This document shows positions 35,154-42,760 of a stretch of 53,475 nucleotides of DNA, in pieces; position 1 is the first letter of the stretch, and every line of letters begins with the position of its first letter. Source of the stretch: Roseburia hominis (GTDB lineage Bacteria; Bacillota; Clostridia; Lachnospirales; Lachnospiraceae); the NCBI RefSeq assembly GCF_021531695.1, contig NZ_JADYUI010000017.1:1-53475 (forward strand). The letters run 5' to 3'. The notes beneath the pieces are model-generated. The model saw only the letters and a program-made list of their open reading frames with translations. It was not told where the DNA came from and searched no databases. A program made the translations under genes and the position numbers.

Positions 35154-35597
35154 GTGGAAAAAGAAGGAAGTAAAAAAGCGACAAATGATACACGAAAGCA
35201 GGAGATTCTGCAACGCTTGCGGAAAATGAATTACAGAATCACGAATCAAAGAATGTTGCTTTTGGATATTATTTTGAACGGGGAATACAGTTCCTGTAAA
35301 GAGATATATTGTGAGGCACATAAAAAAGACAGAAATATTGGAATCGCTACAGTATACAGAATGGTAAATACATTAGAGGAAATTGGAGCAATTAGCTGGA
35401 AAAAACTGTCGCAGATTTATTCCGAAAACTGGAATGGTAAGGAAAAAATATGTAGAATTGTATTAGATGATGAAACCGAGATTGAACTTTCAGAACAGAA
35501 ATGGAAGCGGGTGGTGGAGTGCGGATTGAAATGTCTGGGGTTTGCCAAAAATCAGGAACTGAAAAGTTTAGAATTAAAGGATGAAAATACAGAATGA
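35154..35597 (+). CDS. Fur-like regulator with a degenerate metal-binding domain
   Basis: The protein has 147 residues. The N-terminal winged helix is clearly Fur-type: NYRITNQRMLLLDIIL, then IGIATVYRMVNTLEEIGAIS, where Fur proteins read TVYRxLxxLexxGli. The C-terminal half lacks the usual His-rich metal site and the CxxC zinc pairs; it holds scattered cysteines only (about 105-133). It may bind DNA without sensing metal, or sense something else. I chose GTG 35154 with GGGGGTGA 4-5 bp upstream; TTG 35136 precedes that site. An HD-GYP gene follows 27 bp downstream, likely in the same operon. Confidence 0.75.
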   Translation: MEKEGSKKATNDTRKQEILQRLRKMNYRITNQRMLLLDIILNGEYSSCKEIYCEAHKKDRNIGIATVYRMVNTLEEIGAISWKKLSQIYSENWNGKEKICRIVLDDETEIELSEQKWKRVVECGLKCLGFAKNQELKSLELKDENTE

Positions 35598-35624
35598 AAA
35601 ACGACAGAGAAAGAAGGAAGAAAC

Positions 35625-36269
35625 GTGGAAAATTGTAGAACTTGTGAAGCAGTTGACTATCACGAAATCATTGATTGCATTGTGAGTGCATTAGATGCGA
35701 GAGATTCCTATACCGCAGGCCATTCACAGAGAGTAAGTGATATGGCACTTGTTATCTGTGACTTAATTGGGCTAAAAGAGGCGGATAAAGAGAAAATACA
35801 CATTGCGGCTCATTTGCATGATATAGGGAAAATAGGAATACCGGATGCAGTCCTGTTGAAAGTGGGAAAATTAAATAATGAAGAATGGGAGACGATTAAG
35901 AAACATCCAAAAATCGGTGCAGAGATATTGAGCAAATCACAACATTTAAGTGAATTAAAAGATATTGTCCTCTATCATCATGAAAGATTTGACGGAAAGG
36001 GATATCCGGTCGGACTGAAGGGTGCCATGATACCAATCGGGGCGAGGATTATTGCAATTTGTGATTCAATTGATGCGATGTTATCGAATCGTTGTTACCG
36101 CAAAGCACATGATTTGCAATTTTGTTATCAGGAGATAAAAAAGAATTTAAATATTATGTATGATCCGATTGTGGGAAAATATGTATTGGAGCATTGGGAT
36201 ATCGTGACAAAACAGTATCAAAAGAACAAAGTATGTGAGAATAGGGCGGAATTAAAACGGTGTTGTTGA
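35625..36269 (+). CDS. HD-GYP domain protein, likely c-di-GMP phosphodiesterase
   Basis: The protein has 214 residues and is essentially one HD-GYP domain. The first metal ligands are in AGHSQRVSDMA, HLHDIGKIGIPD (HD) and KKHPKIGAEIL. HHERFDGKGYPVGLKG contains the diagnostic GYP, and AICDSIDAMLSNRCYRKA the later ligands. All signature residues are intact, so hydrolysis of c-di-GMP is likely. There is no sensor domain; input may come from a partner such as the co-directional Fur-like protein. The start is GTG 35625 with AAGGAAG upstream. Confidence 0.88.
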   Translation: MENCRTCEAVDYHEIIDCIVSALDARDSYTAGHSQRVSDMALVICDLIGLKEADKEKIHIAAHLHDIGKIGIPDAVLLKVGKLNNEEWETIKKHPKIGAEILSKSQHLSELKDIVLYHHERFDGKGYPVGLKGAMIPIGARIIAICDSIDAMLSNRCYRKAHDLQFCYQEIKKNLNIMYDPIVGKYVLEHWDIVTKQYQKNKVCENRAELKRCC

Positions 36270-36297
36270 GAAAAAAATTCAACAGACGAACTGGCAC

Positions 36298-36327
36298 TTT
36301 ACATAGATATTACATGGGAGATATACT
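36298..36327 (+). promoter_or_regulatory. Promoter of the metal ATPase operon
   Basis: TTTACA (36298-36303) and TATACT (36322-36327) have 18-bp spacing, about 50 bp before the DUF6110-like gene. Confidence 0.5.
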
Positions 36328-36378
36328 GAAAAAACAATATTTTATATTGGTAACAAGCACAGATAAGGAGAGAAAATC

Positions 36379-36711
36379 ATGTTAAAATGTTTGGAATGTA
36401 TTAATTGGAAGAAAACAGGTATTTTTGCAGTAGGAGTTGCTTTTGGAACAGCAGGAATTAAAATTTTGTCCAGCAAAGATGCCAAGAAAGTATATACAAA
36501 TTGTGCGGCAGCAGTGTTACGGGCGAAGGAATGCGTGATGAAGACTGTTTCGACTGTTCAGGAGAATGCGGAAGATATCTATGCAGATGCAAAGGCAATC
36601 AATGAAGAACGTGCAGCAGCGGAAGAAGCAGCAGAATTTGACTCACTGGATGAAGAAACAGAAGAGACATCAAATGAGAAATGGAACGAAACAGAAGGAA
36701 CTGCTGAATAA
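36379..36711 (+). CDS. DUF6110-like membrane-anchored protein
   Basis: The protein has 110 residues. A short lead with two cysteines (MLKCLECINWKK) precedes one hydrophobic helix (about 13-30), then a helical region and an acidic tail rich in Glu. It resembles the DUF6110 proteins found next to heavy-metal P-type ATPases, but this is from memory of the family. Its role is unknown. AAGGAGAGA precedes the ATG. The ATPase gene starts 17 bp after its stop, so they form one operon. Confidence 0.65.
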   Translation: MLKCLECINWKKTGIFAVGVAFGTAGIKILSSKDAKKVYTNCAAAVLRAKECVMKTVSTVQENAEDIYADAKAINEERAAAEEAAEFDSLDEETEETSNEKWNETEGTAE

Positions 36712-36727
36712 GGAAAAAGGTGATATT

Positions 36728-38803
36728 TTGAAGTTTCGGATTCTACATGAAACAAAAGGAAGAATGAGAGTACATGTAATAGGGAGCAGAATGAGCTGCG
36801 AACAGGCAGATACGCTTTTCTATTATCTACGAAAAATAAAAGAAATTCAGACTGTTAAAGTATATGACCGGACGGCGGATATAACGATTTCGTATACAGG
36901 AGAGCGCACGGATATTATTCATATCTTAAGGTGTTTTCAGTATGAGAATGTAAATGTGCCAAATGGATTGCTTGAAAATTCCGGAAGAGAATTAAACAAT
37001 GCCTATCAGGAAAAACTGATTGGAAAGGTTGTTTTTCATTATGGAAGAAAGCTATTACTCCCATATCCGTTGCAGGCATGCTATACGGCGGTATGTGCTG
37101 CAAAATATATCTGGAAAGGCATCGGAAATCTCGCAAAAGGGAAAATAGAGGTTCCGGTTCTGGATGCCACTGCAATAGGGGTATCCATGTTAAGAAACGA
37201 CATAAATACCGCGGCTTCCATTATGTTTCTACTCGGTGTAGGCGAGTTATTGGAAGAATGGACACATAAGAAATCAGTGGACGATCTTGCAAGAACCATG
37301 TCGTTAAATATTAGTAAAGTATGGCTTGTGAGAGAAGGACAGCAGGTGTTGGTTTCGGCTGAGGAGATTGTTGCCGGGGATAAGGTTGTTGTTCATATGG
37401 GGAATGTGATTCCTTTTGATGGTGTTGTGGTTTCTGGCGAAGCCATGATTAATCAGGCGGCTTTGACGGGTGAGTCTGCTGCAGTCAGAAAGATTAAGGA
37501 CAGCTATGTATATGCAGGAACTGTGGTAGAAGAGGGAGAAGTTACGGTTTTCGTAAAGCAGGTAGGCGGCAGTAGCAGATATGATAAAATCGTTACGATG
37601 ATTGAAGACTCCGAAAAATTAAAATCAGGGGTGGAAAGTAAAGCGGAACACCTTGCAGACCGTCTGGTTCCATACACACTTGCAGGCACGGCACTTACCT
37701 ATCTTCTTACAAGGAACACAATGAAGGCATTGTCTGTACTGATGGTAGACTTTAGCTGCGCATTGAAGCTTGCAATGCCAATATCTGTATTGTCTGCCAT
37801 TCGTGAAGCCGGTCTTTATAATATAACGGTAAAAGGTGGAAAATACTTAGAAGCAATTGCGGAGGCAGATACCATTGTATTTGACAAGACGGGAACCCTT
37901 ACGAAAGCAAAGCCTTCGGTGGTAGATACAATATCTTTCAATGGATTGTCTTCTGATGACATATTAAGACTGGCGGCGTGCATGGAAGAGCATTTCCCAC
38001 ACTCCATGGCAAAAGCGGTTGTGGATGCAGCTTCTAAACGTAATCTGGAACATGCAGAAATGCACTCTAAAGTGGAATATATTGTTGCGCACGGAATTGC
38101 TACAACAATTGATGGGAAACGGGCAGTTATTGGCAGCAGGCATTTTGTATTTGAAGATGAGATGTGCCGGGTGCCTGCCGGAAAAAAGGAAATGTTTGAA
38201 CAGCTCCCGGAAGAATATTCTCATCTGTATCTTGCCGTGGAAAATGAGCTGGCAGGTGTTATTCTTATTGAAGATCCGCTAAGAGAAGAGGCGGCAGAGG
38301 TTGTGAAGGCTCTTAGAAAAGCCGGATTATCCCAGATTGTTATGATGACAGGAGACAGCGAAAGAACAGCGGCGGCAATTGCAGAACGGGTTGGTGTAGA
38401 TTGTTATTATTCCGAGGTGCTTCCGGAAGATAAAGCAAATTTTATAGAAGAAGCAAAGGCTAATGGACATAAAGTCATTATGATAGGAGATGGAATCAAC
38501 GATTCTCCGGCTCTCTCAGCGGCAGACGTTGGAATTGCAATTCGTGACGGAGCAGAGATTGCAAGAGAGATAGCAGATATTACCATTGGCGCTGATGATC
38601 TGTTCCAGATTGTTACCTTAAAAAGGCTAAGTGACAGTCTTATGAAACGCATACATAAAAATTACCGCTCTATCGTAGGTTTTAATACATTACTGATTTT
38701 AATGGGCGTTGGAGGAGTGCTTCAACCAACGACATCAGCTTTATTGCATAATGGTTCGACTTTGATGATTGCGTTGAATAATATGCGTAATTTGTTGTCA
38801 TAG
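36728..38803 (+). CDS. P1B-type heavy-metal ATPase with a non-canonical membrane motif
   Basis: The protein has 691 residues and is a metal-exporting or metal-importing ATPase. The N-terminal region (about 1-80) resembles a degenerate HMA fold without CxxC. Cytoplasmic motifs are intact: AALTGESAAV (TGES), VFDKTGTLT (phosphorylated Asp near 386), HFPHSMAKAVV (HP region) and MIGDGINDSPAL. The membrane metal motif, normally CPC before ALGLATP, reads FSCALKLAMP, with the second Cys (about 344) kept but Pro changed to Ser and the first Cys to Phe. Metal specificity therefore cannot be set by the CPC rule. Start TTG 36728 has AAGGTGAT upstream; the longer frame back to 36566 overlaps the previous gene. 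Confidence 0.85.
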   Translation: MKFRILHETKGRMRVHVIGSRMSCEQADTLFYYLRKIKEIQTVKVYDRTADITISYTGERTDIIHILRCFQYENVNVPNGLLENSGRELNNAYQEKLIGKVVFHYGRKLLLPYPLQACYTAVCAAKYIWKGIGNLAKGKIEVPVLDATAIGVSMLRNDINTAASIMFLLGVGELLEEWTHKKSVDDLARTMSLNISKVWLVREGQQVLVSAEEIVAGDKVVVHMGNVIPFDGVVVSGEAMINQAALTGESAAVRKIKDSYVYAGTVVEEGEVTVFVKQVGGSSRYDKIVTMIEDSEKLKSGVESKAEHLADRLVPYTLAGTALTYLLTRNTMKALSVLMVDFSCALKLAMPISVLSAIREAGLYNITVKGGKYLEAIAEADTIVFDKTGTLTKAKPSVVDTISFNGLSSDDILRLAACMEEHFPHSMAKAVVDAASKRNLEHAEMHSKVEYIVAHGIATTIDGKRAVIGSRHFVFEDEMCRVPAGKKEMFEQLPEEYSHLYLAVENELAGVILIEDPLREEAAEVVKALRKAGLSQIVMMTGDSERTAAAIAERVGVDCYYSEVLPEDKANFIEEAKANGHKVIMIGDGINDSPALSAADVGIAIRDGAEIAREIADITIGADDLFQIVTLKRLSDSLMKRIHKNYRSIVGFNTLLILMGVGGVLQPTTSALLHNGSTLMIALNNMRNLLS

Positions 38804-38811
38804 GAAGATAT

Positions 38812-38839
38812 GGTGGGAGAATAATCCCACCTTATTTTT
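38812..38839 (+). terminator. Hairpin terminator after the ATPase gene
   Basis: GGTGGGA (38812-38818) pairs with TCCCACC (38825-38831), followed by TTATTTTT. Confidence 0.65.
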
Positions 38840-38868
38840 GAACAGAGCAGGTGATAAGAGGGTATAAA

Positions 38869-39213
38869 ATGGAGAATTTTGTAATAATATGTTTACTGAT
38901 CATAGCGGTTGGGCTGGCAATCACACCCACCATAAGACATTTTAACGGGCGTGGTGGGTGTTGTGGAGGCAGTTCATATAAGCCAAAGAAGAAAAAATTG
39001 AAAAATGTAGTCCAAAAGAAAACATTCAAAGTAGAAGGCATGCACTGTGAAAACTGCAGTAATCGTGTAATGGAGGCGGTTAATTCCATACCCGAGCTAT
39101 CTGCAAAAGTGAAGTTGAAACAGGGAATTGTAATTATTTCTTATGCAGAGCCGGTTGAAGATGTCCTGATTAAAGAAGCAATCGAAAGTGTTGGTTATAA
39201 GGTTGTAGATTAA
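38869..39213 (+). CDS. Membrane-anchored HMA-domain metal-binding protein
   Basis: The protein has 114 residues. One N-terminal helix (about 2-22) is followed by a Gly/Cys stretch (GRGGCCGGSS), a Lys-rich segment, then a full HMA domain (about 48-114) with the metal motif GMHCENCSNRV. It is likely a metallochaperone that holds Cu+ or Zn2+ at the membrane and passes it to the adjacent ATPase, whose own N-terminus lacks CxxC. ATG 38869 with GAGGGT upstream was chosen over GTG 38851. Confidence 0.85.
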   Translation: MENFVIICLLIIAVGLAITPTIRHFNGRGGCCGGSSYKPKKKKLKNVVQKKTFKVEGMHCENCSNRVMEAVNSIPELSAKVKLKQGIVIISYAEPVEDVLIKEAIESVGYKVVD

Positions 39214-39220
39214 TGGATGT

Positions 39221-39532
39221 CTATCCTCTCCATATATACCGCACCATATCGTCAATCAACTGATCTAAGAAAGTATCTGTTACTTCCGGGTTTAATAATG
39301 ACTTATGCACTTCAACAATGGCAATCGATTTCATGTAATTTGCGAAGAAACGCCAGTCGATGTCCGACGACTTGTACGGGATAAAACTGAGAAGCCATGT
39401 TGAAGTTGCTTCGTCATTTTCTATATTTAACAGGTATTCTTCCGGCCATGATGATTGTAATAACGTGATTTCTTCCTGTGTCATATAGGAGAAAACATTT
39501 ACACTGTCCAGTCCCAGTACAGTTATTGACAC
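39221..39532 (-). CDS. Unrecognised 103-residue protein, possibly a decayed fragment
   Basis: A minus-strand frame encodes 103 mostly helical residues ending DDMVRYIWRG. The only starts are GTG at 39532, without a convincing ribosome site, or an internal ATG (MTQEEITLL). It stands alone between two plus-strand genes and converges on the HMA gene with 7 bp between stops. The composition looks protein-like, so it may be a remnant of a larger gene such as a regulator C-terminus. No family is claimed. Confidence 0.4.
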   Translation of the reverse strand: MSITVLGLDSVNVFSYMTQEEITLLQSSWPEEYLLNIENDEATSTWLLSFIPYKSSDIDWRFFANYMKSIAIVEVHKSLLNPEVTDTFLDQLIDDMVRYIWRG

Positions 39533-39557
39533 TAAACAGAGATTAGAGCATACTAAC
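39526..39557 (+). promoter_or_regulatory. Promoter with an overlapping metal-box-like site before the methyltransferase
   Basis: TTGACA (39526-39531) and CATACT (39549-39554) have 17-bp spacing. ATTAGAGCATACTAAC (39542-39557) covers the -10 box and fits the TTAG-N6-CTAA core seen at feoA, feoB and the ZIP gene. Confidence 0.45.
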
Positions 39558-39617
39558 TAGCAGTAACAGGAATCTATTTCCATAGAAAGCAGAAATTAAA
39601 GTGAGAGGAAGAATCAG

Positions 39618-40220
39618 ATGTTTTGGGATGGTGTTGCTGGTGTATATGATTTGTTTGTGAACGTATATAATAAAAAAGTACATAAAGTGTTATGCGATAA
39701 AATTAATTCCATGATAGAAAATACAGACGAGGTGCTGGAATGTGCATGTGGTACAGGAATGCTTACCGTTGGAATTGCGCAAAGGTGTAAGCATATCATA
39801 GCAACAGATTTTTCCATAAAGATGTTGAAAAAGGCTGAGAAGAAATGCTGTGAATTAAGAAATGCAGAATTTTGTCAGGCAGATATCATGAGATTAAACT
39901 ATGAGGATGAGAGCTTTGATAAGGTTATAGCGGCCAATGTAATCCATCTGTTAGATAATCCGAGTGAGGCTTTCAATGAACTGATGCGCGTATGTCGAAG
40001 TGGTGGAGAAGTCATTATTCCTACATATATGAATAGAAAAACAGATGGGACAGACAACAGATTTTCAAAGACAGTTGGAAAAGCAGGGGCAAATTTCAAG
40101 AAACAATTTACACTTAATACATATAAAGGCTTTTTTGCAGATATGGGGGCTCACGATGTAAAGTATACATTTATTAATGGAAGAGTACCTTGTGCAATTG
40201 CCGTTGTGACAAAGAAATGA
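39618..40220 (+). CDS. Class I SAM-dependent methyltransferase
   Basis: The protein has 200 residues. Motif I is VLECACGTGMLTVGIA, then ATDFSIKMLKKAEKKC, FCQADIMRLNYEDESFDKV and VIHLLDNPSEAFNELMRVC, together a standard ubiE-like Rossmann methyltransferase. The substrate is unknown. Position in the metal cluster and a metal-box-like promoter suggest a metal- or metalloid-related role, but this is inference. AGAGGAAGAA lies about 7 bp before ATG 39618. Confidence 0.82.
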   Translation: MFWDGVAGVYDLFVNVYNKKVHKVLCDKINSMIENTDEVLECACGTGMLTVGIAQRCKHIIATDFSIKMLKKAEKKCCELRNAEFCQADIMRLNYEDESFDKVIAANVIHLLDNPSEAFNELMRVCRSGGEVIIPTYMNRKTDGTDNRFSKTVGKAGANFKKQFTLNTYKGFFADMGAHDVKYTFINGRVPCAIAVVTKK

Positions 40221-40247
40221 AAATCTCTTTTCAAAGTTGTGTTGTTA

Positions 40248-40397
40248 ATGTATGATAAAGCATATATTTCCCGTGATATGAGAAATCAATGCTTTACATG
40301 GTTTGCAATTATGTTTATTGGAACAATATTATCATATTTTGTAACAGCATATATGGCAATTTTTGCATTTGTTATTTGGCTTGTTGTATTTTTTTAG
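40248..40397 (+). CDS. Possible 49-residue membrane peptide
   Basis: ATG 40248 opens a frame of 49 residues with a charged start (MYDKAYISRDMRNQ) and two hydrophobic stretches rich in Phe, Ile and Val. It has no good ribosome site. It may be a small membrane protein or the leftover end of a larger one. The 128 bp after it hold nothing I recognise. Confidence 0.3.
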   Translation: MYDKAYISRDMRNQCFTWFAIMFIGTILSYFVTAYMAIFAFVIWLVVFF

Positions 40398-40525
40398 GAA
40401 GTTCACTTGGACGCTCATAAGGCATTTGAAAAATATTTGTTATAGATATTCCAAAATATGAGCAACCCATGGAGATGTTTTTAATCAAGGCAATTTGATA
40501 AGCCTGAAGTTGATGGAGGAAAATT

Positions 40526-40978
40526 ATGAGTATAGAATACAAAAAGCTGACAGAAGCTGAGTTACCTGTGTTTATTGATATGAGGATAAATCAATTACGT
40601 GAAGAAGGCGCGAAAGAAGATATTGATTTAAAACCTGCATTATATGACTATTATGAAAGACATATAGCTGACGGAACATTTGTATCGTGGCTTGCCGTAG
40701 ATGGTGATAAAATTATCGGTACAAGTGGAATGTCATTTGTCGAAAAACCACCCTATTTTGGATGTCCAACCGGAAAGATGGGGTTATTGTCCAGTATGTA
40801 TACAAATCCTGATTACAGAAGAAAAGGGATAGCAAAAGAACTTCTTCACAGGGTTGTTGAAGAAGCAAGAGCATACGGTTGTGGTACTGTTCAAATAACA
40901 GCATCAGATATGGGTGTTAAGCTATACACTTCTTATGGATTTGTTCATAACGATAATTTTATGCAATATAAATTGTAA
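40526..40978 (+). CDS. GNAT-family N-acetyltransferase
   Basis: The protein has 150 residues. The acetyl-CoA motif A is in MYTNPDYRRKGIAKELLHRV (R/Q-x-x-G-x-G/A pattern), followed by VQITASDMGVKLYTSYGFV, the usual motif B end. The acceptor substrate is unknown. TGGAGGAAAA precedes the ATG. Confidence 0.86.
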   Translation: MSIEYKKLTEAELPVFIDMRINQLREEGAKEDIDLKPALYDYYERHIADGTFVSWLAVDGDKIIGTSGMSFVEKPPYFGCPTGKMGLLSSMYTNPDYRRKGIAKELLHRVVEEARAYGCGTVQITASDMGVKLYTSYGFVHNDNFMQYKL

Positions 40979-41018
40979 TAAAAACAAATGGATGACGTAG
41001 AAATTGTGGAGGTAGATT

Positions 41019-41636
41019 ATGAATGCACAAGTATTCTGGAATGTTATAGGTAATTACAATCAACAGACTAGAAATGCTCAAATTATTTTATTTATTTTTT
41101 TGATTTTTGGTATAGCATTTTCTTATATTCAAAAAGTAAAATGGTCGGCCAAGTTTGTATTGGGAATTGCAAACTTGTTTATAGGAATTGTATTTTTTGC
41201 ATATTATGGAACAGAACCTGTTCAAAAGTTTTTTGCACTACCATTATATTTGGTTTGTGGAATTTTGTTTTTATACGAAAGTTATCACAATAGAGATGAT
41301 ATACTTGAAAAGCCTAATATGTGTCAAGGGTTGCTATTGTTACTTTACTTATTATATCCTTTGATTTCCATAATGTTGGGGAATGATTATCCACAAATGG
41401 TGACACATATTATGCCTTGTCCTATTGTTAGTCTGAGTATAGCTGTATATGCGGGGTATAAGAAGAAAAATAAATTACTTCTCACTTTATTAACCATATG
41501 GGGATTGACGGGTGTAAAGTCTGTCATTTTTAATGTTTTTGAAGATATTATTCTTTTGATTTGTGGTTTATATGGCATAACTCTTTTGATAAATGAGATT
41601 AGAAAAAAAACAGCTAAATGGACTAAAAATGACTAA
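41019..41636 (+). CDS. DUF6064-like polytopic membrane protein
   Basis: The protein has 205 residues with about six to seven hydrophobic segments. It starts MNAQVFWNVIGNYNQQT, which resembles DUF6064 proteins. No catalytic motif is visible. GGAGGTA precedes the ATG. A terminator separates it from the araC unit. Function unknown. Confidence 0.6.
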   Translation: MNAQVFWNVIGNYNQQTRNAQIILFIFLIFGIAFSYIQKVKWSAKFVLGIANLFIGIVFFAYYGTEPVQKFFALPLYLVCGILFLYESYHNRDDILEKPNMCQGLLLLLYLLYPLISIMLGNDYPQMVTHIMPCPIVSLSIAVYAGYKKKNKLLLTLLTIWGLTGVKSVIFNVFEDIILLICGLYGITLLINEIRKKTAKWTKND

Positions 41637-41674
41637 TCGGGATAGAAACAATAAAATAAATATGCTAAATTATG

Positions 41675-41702
41675 TTTTGCGCCAGGGAGGCGCAAAATTT
41701 TT
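41675..41702 (+). terminator. Rho-independent terminator before araC
   Basis: TTTTGCGCC pairs perfectly with GGCGCAAAA around AGGGA, followed by five T. Confidence 0.85.
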
Positions 41703-41710
41703 AAATTATG

Positions 41711-41726
41711 GTTAGAAATAACTAAT
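41711..41726. promoter_or_regulatory. Metal-box-like operator upstream of araC
   Basis: GTTAGAAATAACTAAT fits GTTAG-N6-CTAA as found at feoB. It lies between the preceding terminator and the araC start, where it could control the araC-ABC unit. Confidence 0.45.
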
Positions 41727-41787
41727 AGGAATTAGGAGGATGTTATTAGCATGATAACAAAATCAATCAGGATAAGGGGAAGGTCAA

Positions 41788-42753
41788 ATGGCGCAGATTT
41801 TTGAAGGTATTGATTTCGAAGATGATGTATCTGTAATCGTGCAAAACGAAAACTGTACCATTATGAAAGTCCAGAATGAAACCGGTGAAGGAAATATGGT
41901 CATGTATGACGTTTTTCCGGGAGCTGCCATTATGTATAGTGATTTTCATATGGCATATTGTGACTCTAAATTTCAGGCAGATAACAGTAATTTGCTTTGC
42001 ATTGACCACTGTAGGGAAGGAACGATTGAATATGACCTGGATGATGGGTTTTCCTATTTTTTTGAAACTGGTGATCTGACTGTGGATACCAGAAAACACC
42101 ATGCAGGAAAAACACTGTTTCCACTGAATCATTTTCATGGTGTAACCCTTTGCTTTTACCTGCCACAGGCTGAAAAGAGCATGAAAAAGGAAATACGGGA
42201 TTTTTCTGTGAAGCTTACGCAGATACAGAGTAAATTTTGTGGAGATACAAAACCCTATGTGGTAAAAGCAAGCGATGAGATAGAACATATTTTTTCTGAA
42301 TTATACAGAGTGCCGGAAAAAATCAGAAAAGATTATTTTCGCATAAAGGTATTTGAACTTCTTCTGTTTCTGGATGCTTTGGAATTTCAGAACGGACAAA
42401 AAGGAAAGGAATATTTTTACAGGACACAAGTAGAAAAAGTAAAAGCGGCACAAAAATTACTTACGGAAGATTTAAACAGGCACTTTACGATTGCAGAACT
42501 GGCGGAAAGGTTTGATATTTCACAGACTGCATTAAAGGATTGTTTTAAGGCAACTTTTGGAAGTCCTGTAAACAGTTATATGCAAAATTATCGAATCAAT
42601 ACGGCGGCTGCTATGCTTAAGAAAGAAAGAAACAGAAGCATTGCAGAGATTGCAGGAAGTGTAGGATATGACAGCCAGAGTAAGTTTACCGCGGTCTTTA
42701 AAAGGATTATTGGAGTGACGCCGATTGAATACAGAAAAAATGAAAAGAGGTAA
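41788..42753 (+). CDS. AraC-family transcriptional regulator
   Basis: The protein has 321 residues. An N-terminal sensor region (about 1-210) is followed by two helix-turn-helix motifs: FTIAELAERFDISQTALKDCF and IAEIAGSVGYDSQSKFTAVF, ending GVTPIEYRK, the family tail. The gene precedes two ABC half-transporters with no more than a few bases between, an arrangement like ybtA-ybtP-ybtQ of siderophore loci. The effector is unknown. GGTCAA gives a weak ribosome site before ATG 41788. Confidence 0.9.
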   Translation: MAQIFEGIDFEDDVSVIVQNENCTIMKVQNETGEGNMVMYDVFPGAAIMYSDFHMAYCDSKFQADNSNLLCIDHCREGTIEYDLDDGFSYFFETGDLTVDTRKHHAGKTLFPLNHFHGVTLCFYLPQAEKSMKKEIRDFSVKLTQIQSKFCGDTKPYVVKASDEIEHIFSELYRVPEKIRKDYFRIKVFELLLFLDALEFQNGQKGKEYFYRTQVEKVKAAQKLLTEDLNRHFTIAELAERFDISQTALKDCFKATFGSPVNSYMQNYRINTAAAMLKKERNRSIAEIAGSVGYDSQSKFTAVFKRIIGVTPIEYRKNEKR

Positions 42754-42760
42754 GAAGAGA

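Noticed and set aside
36566-36727. N-terminal extension of the metal ATPase
   Set aside because: It overlaps the DUF6110-like gene in another frame and reads as low-complexity Gln/Lys; TTG 36728 has a ribosome site and starts the recognised domain.
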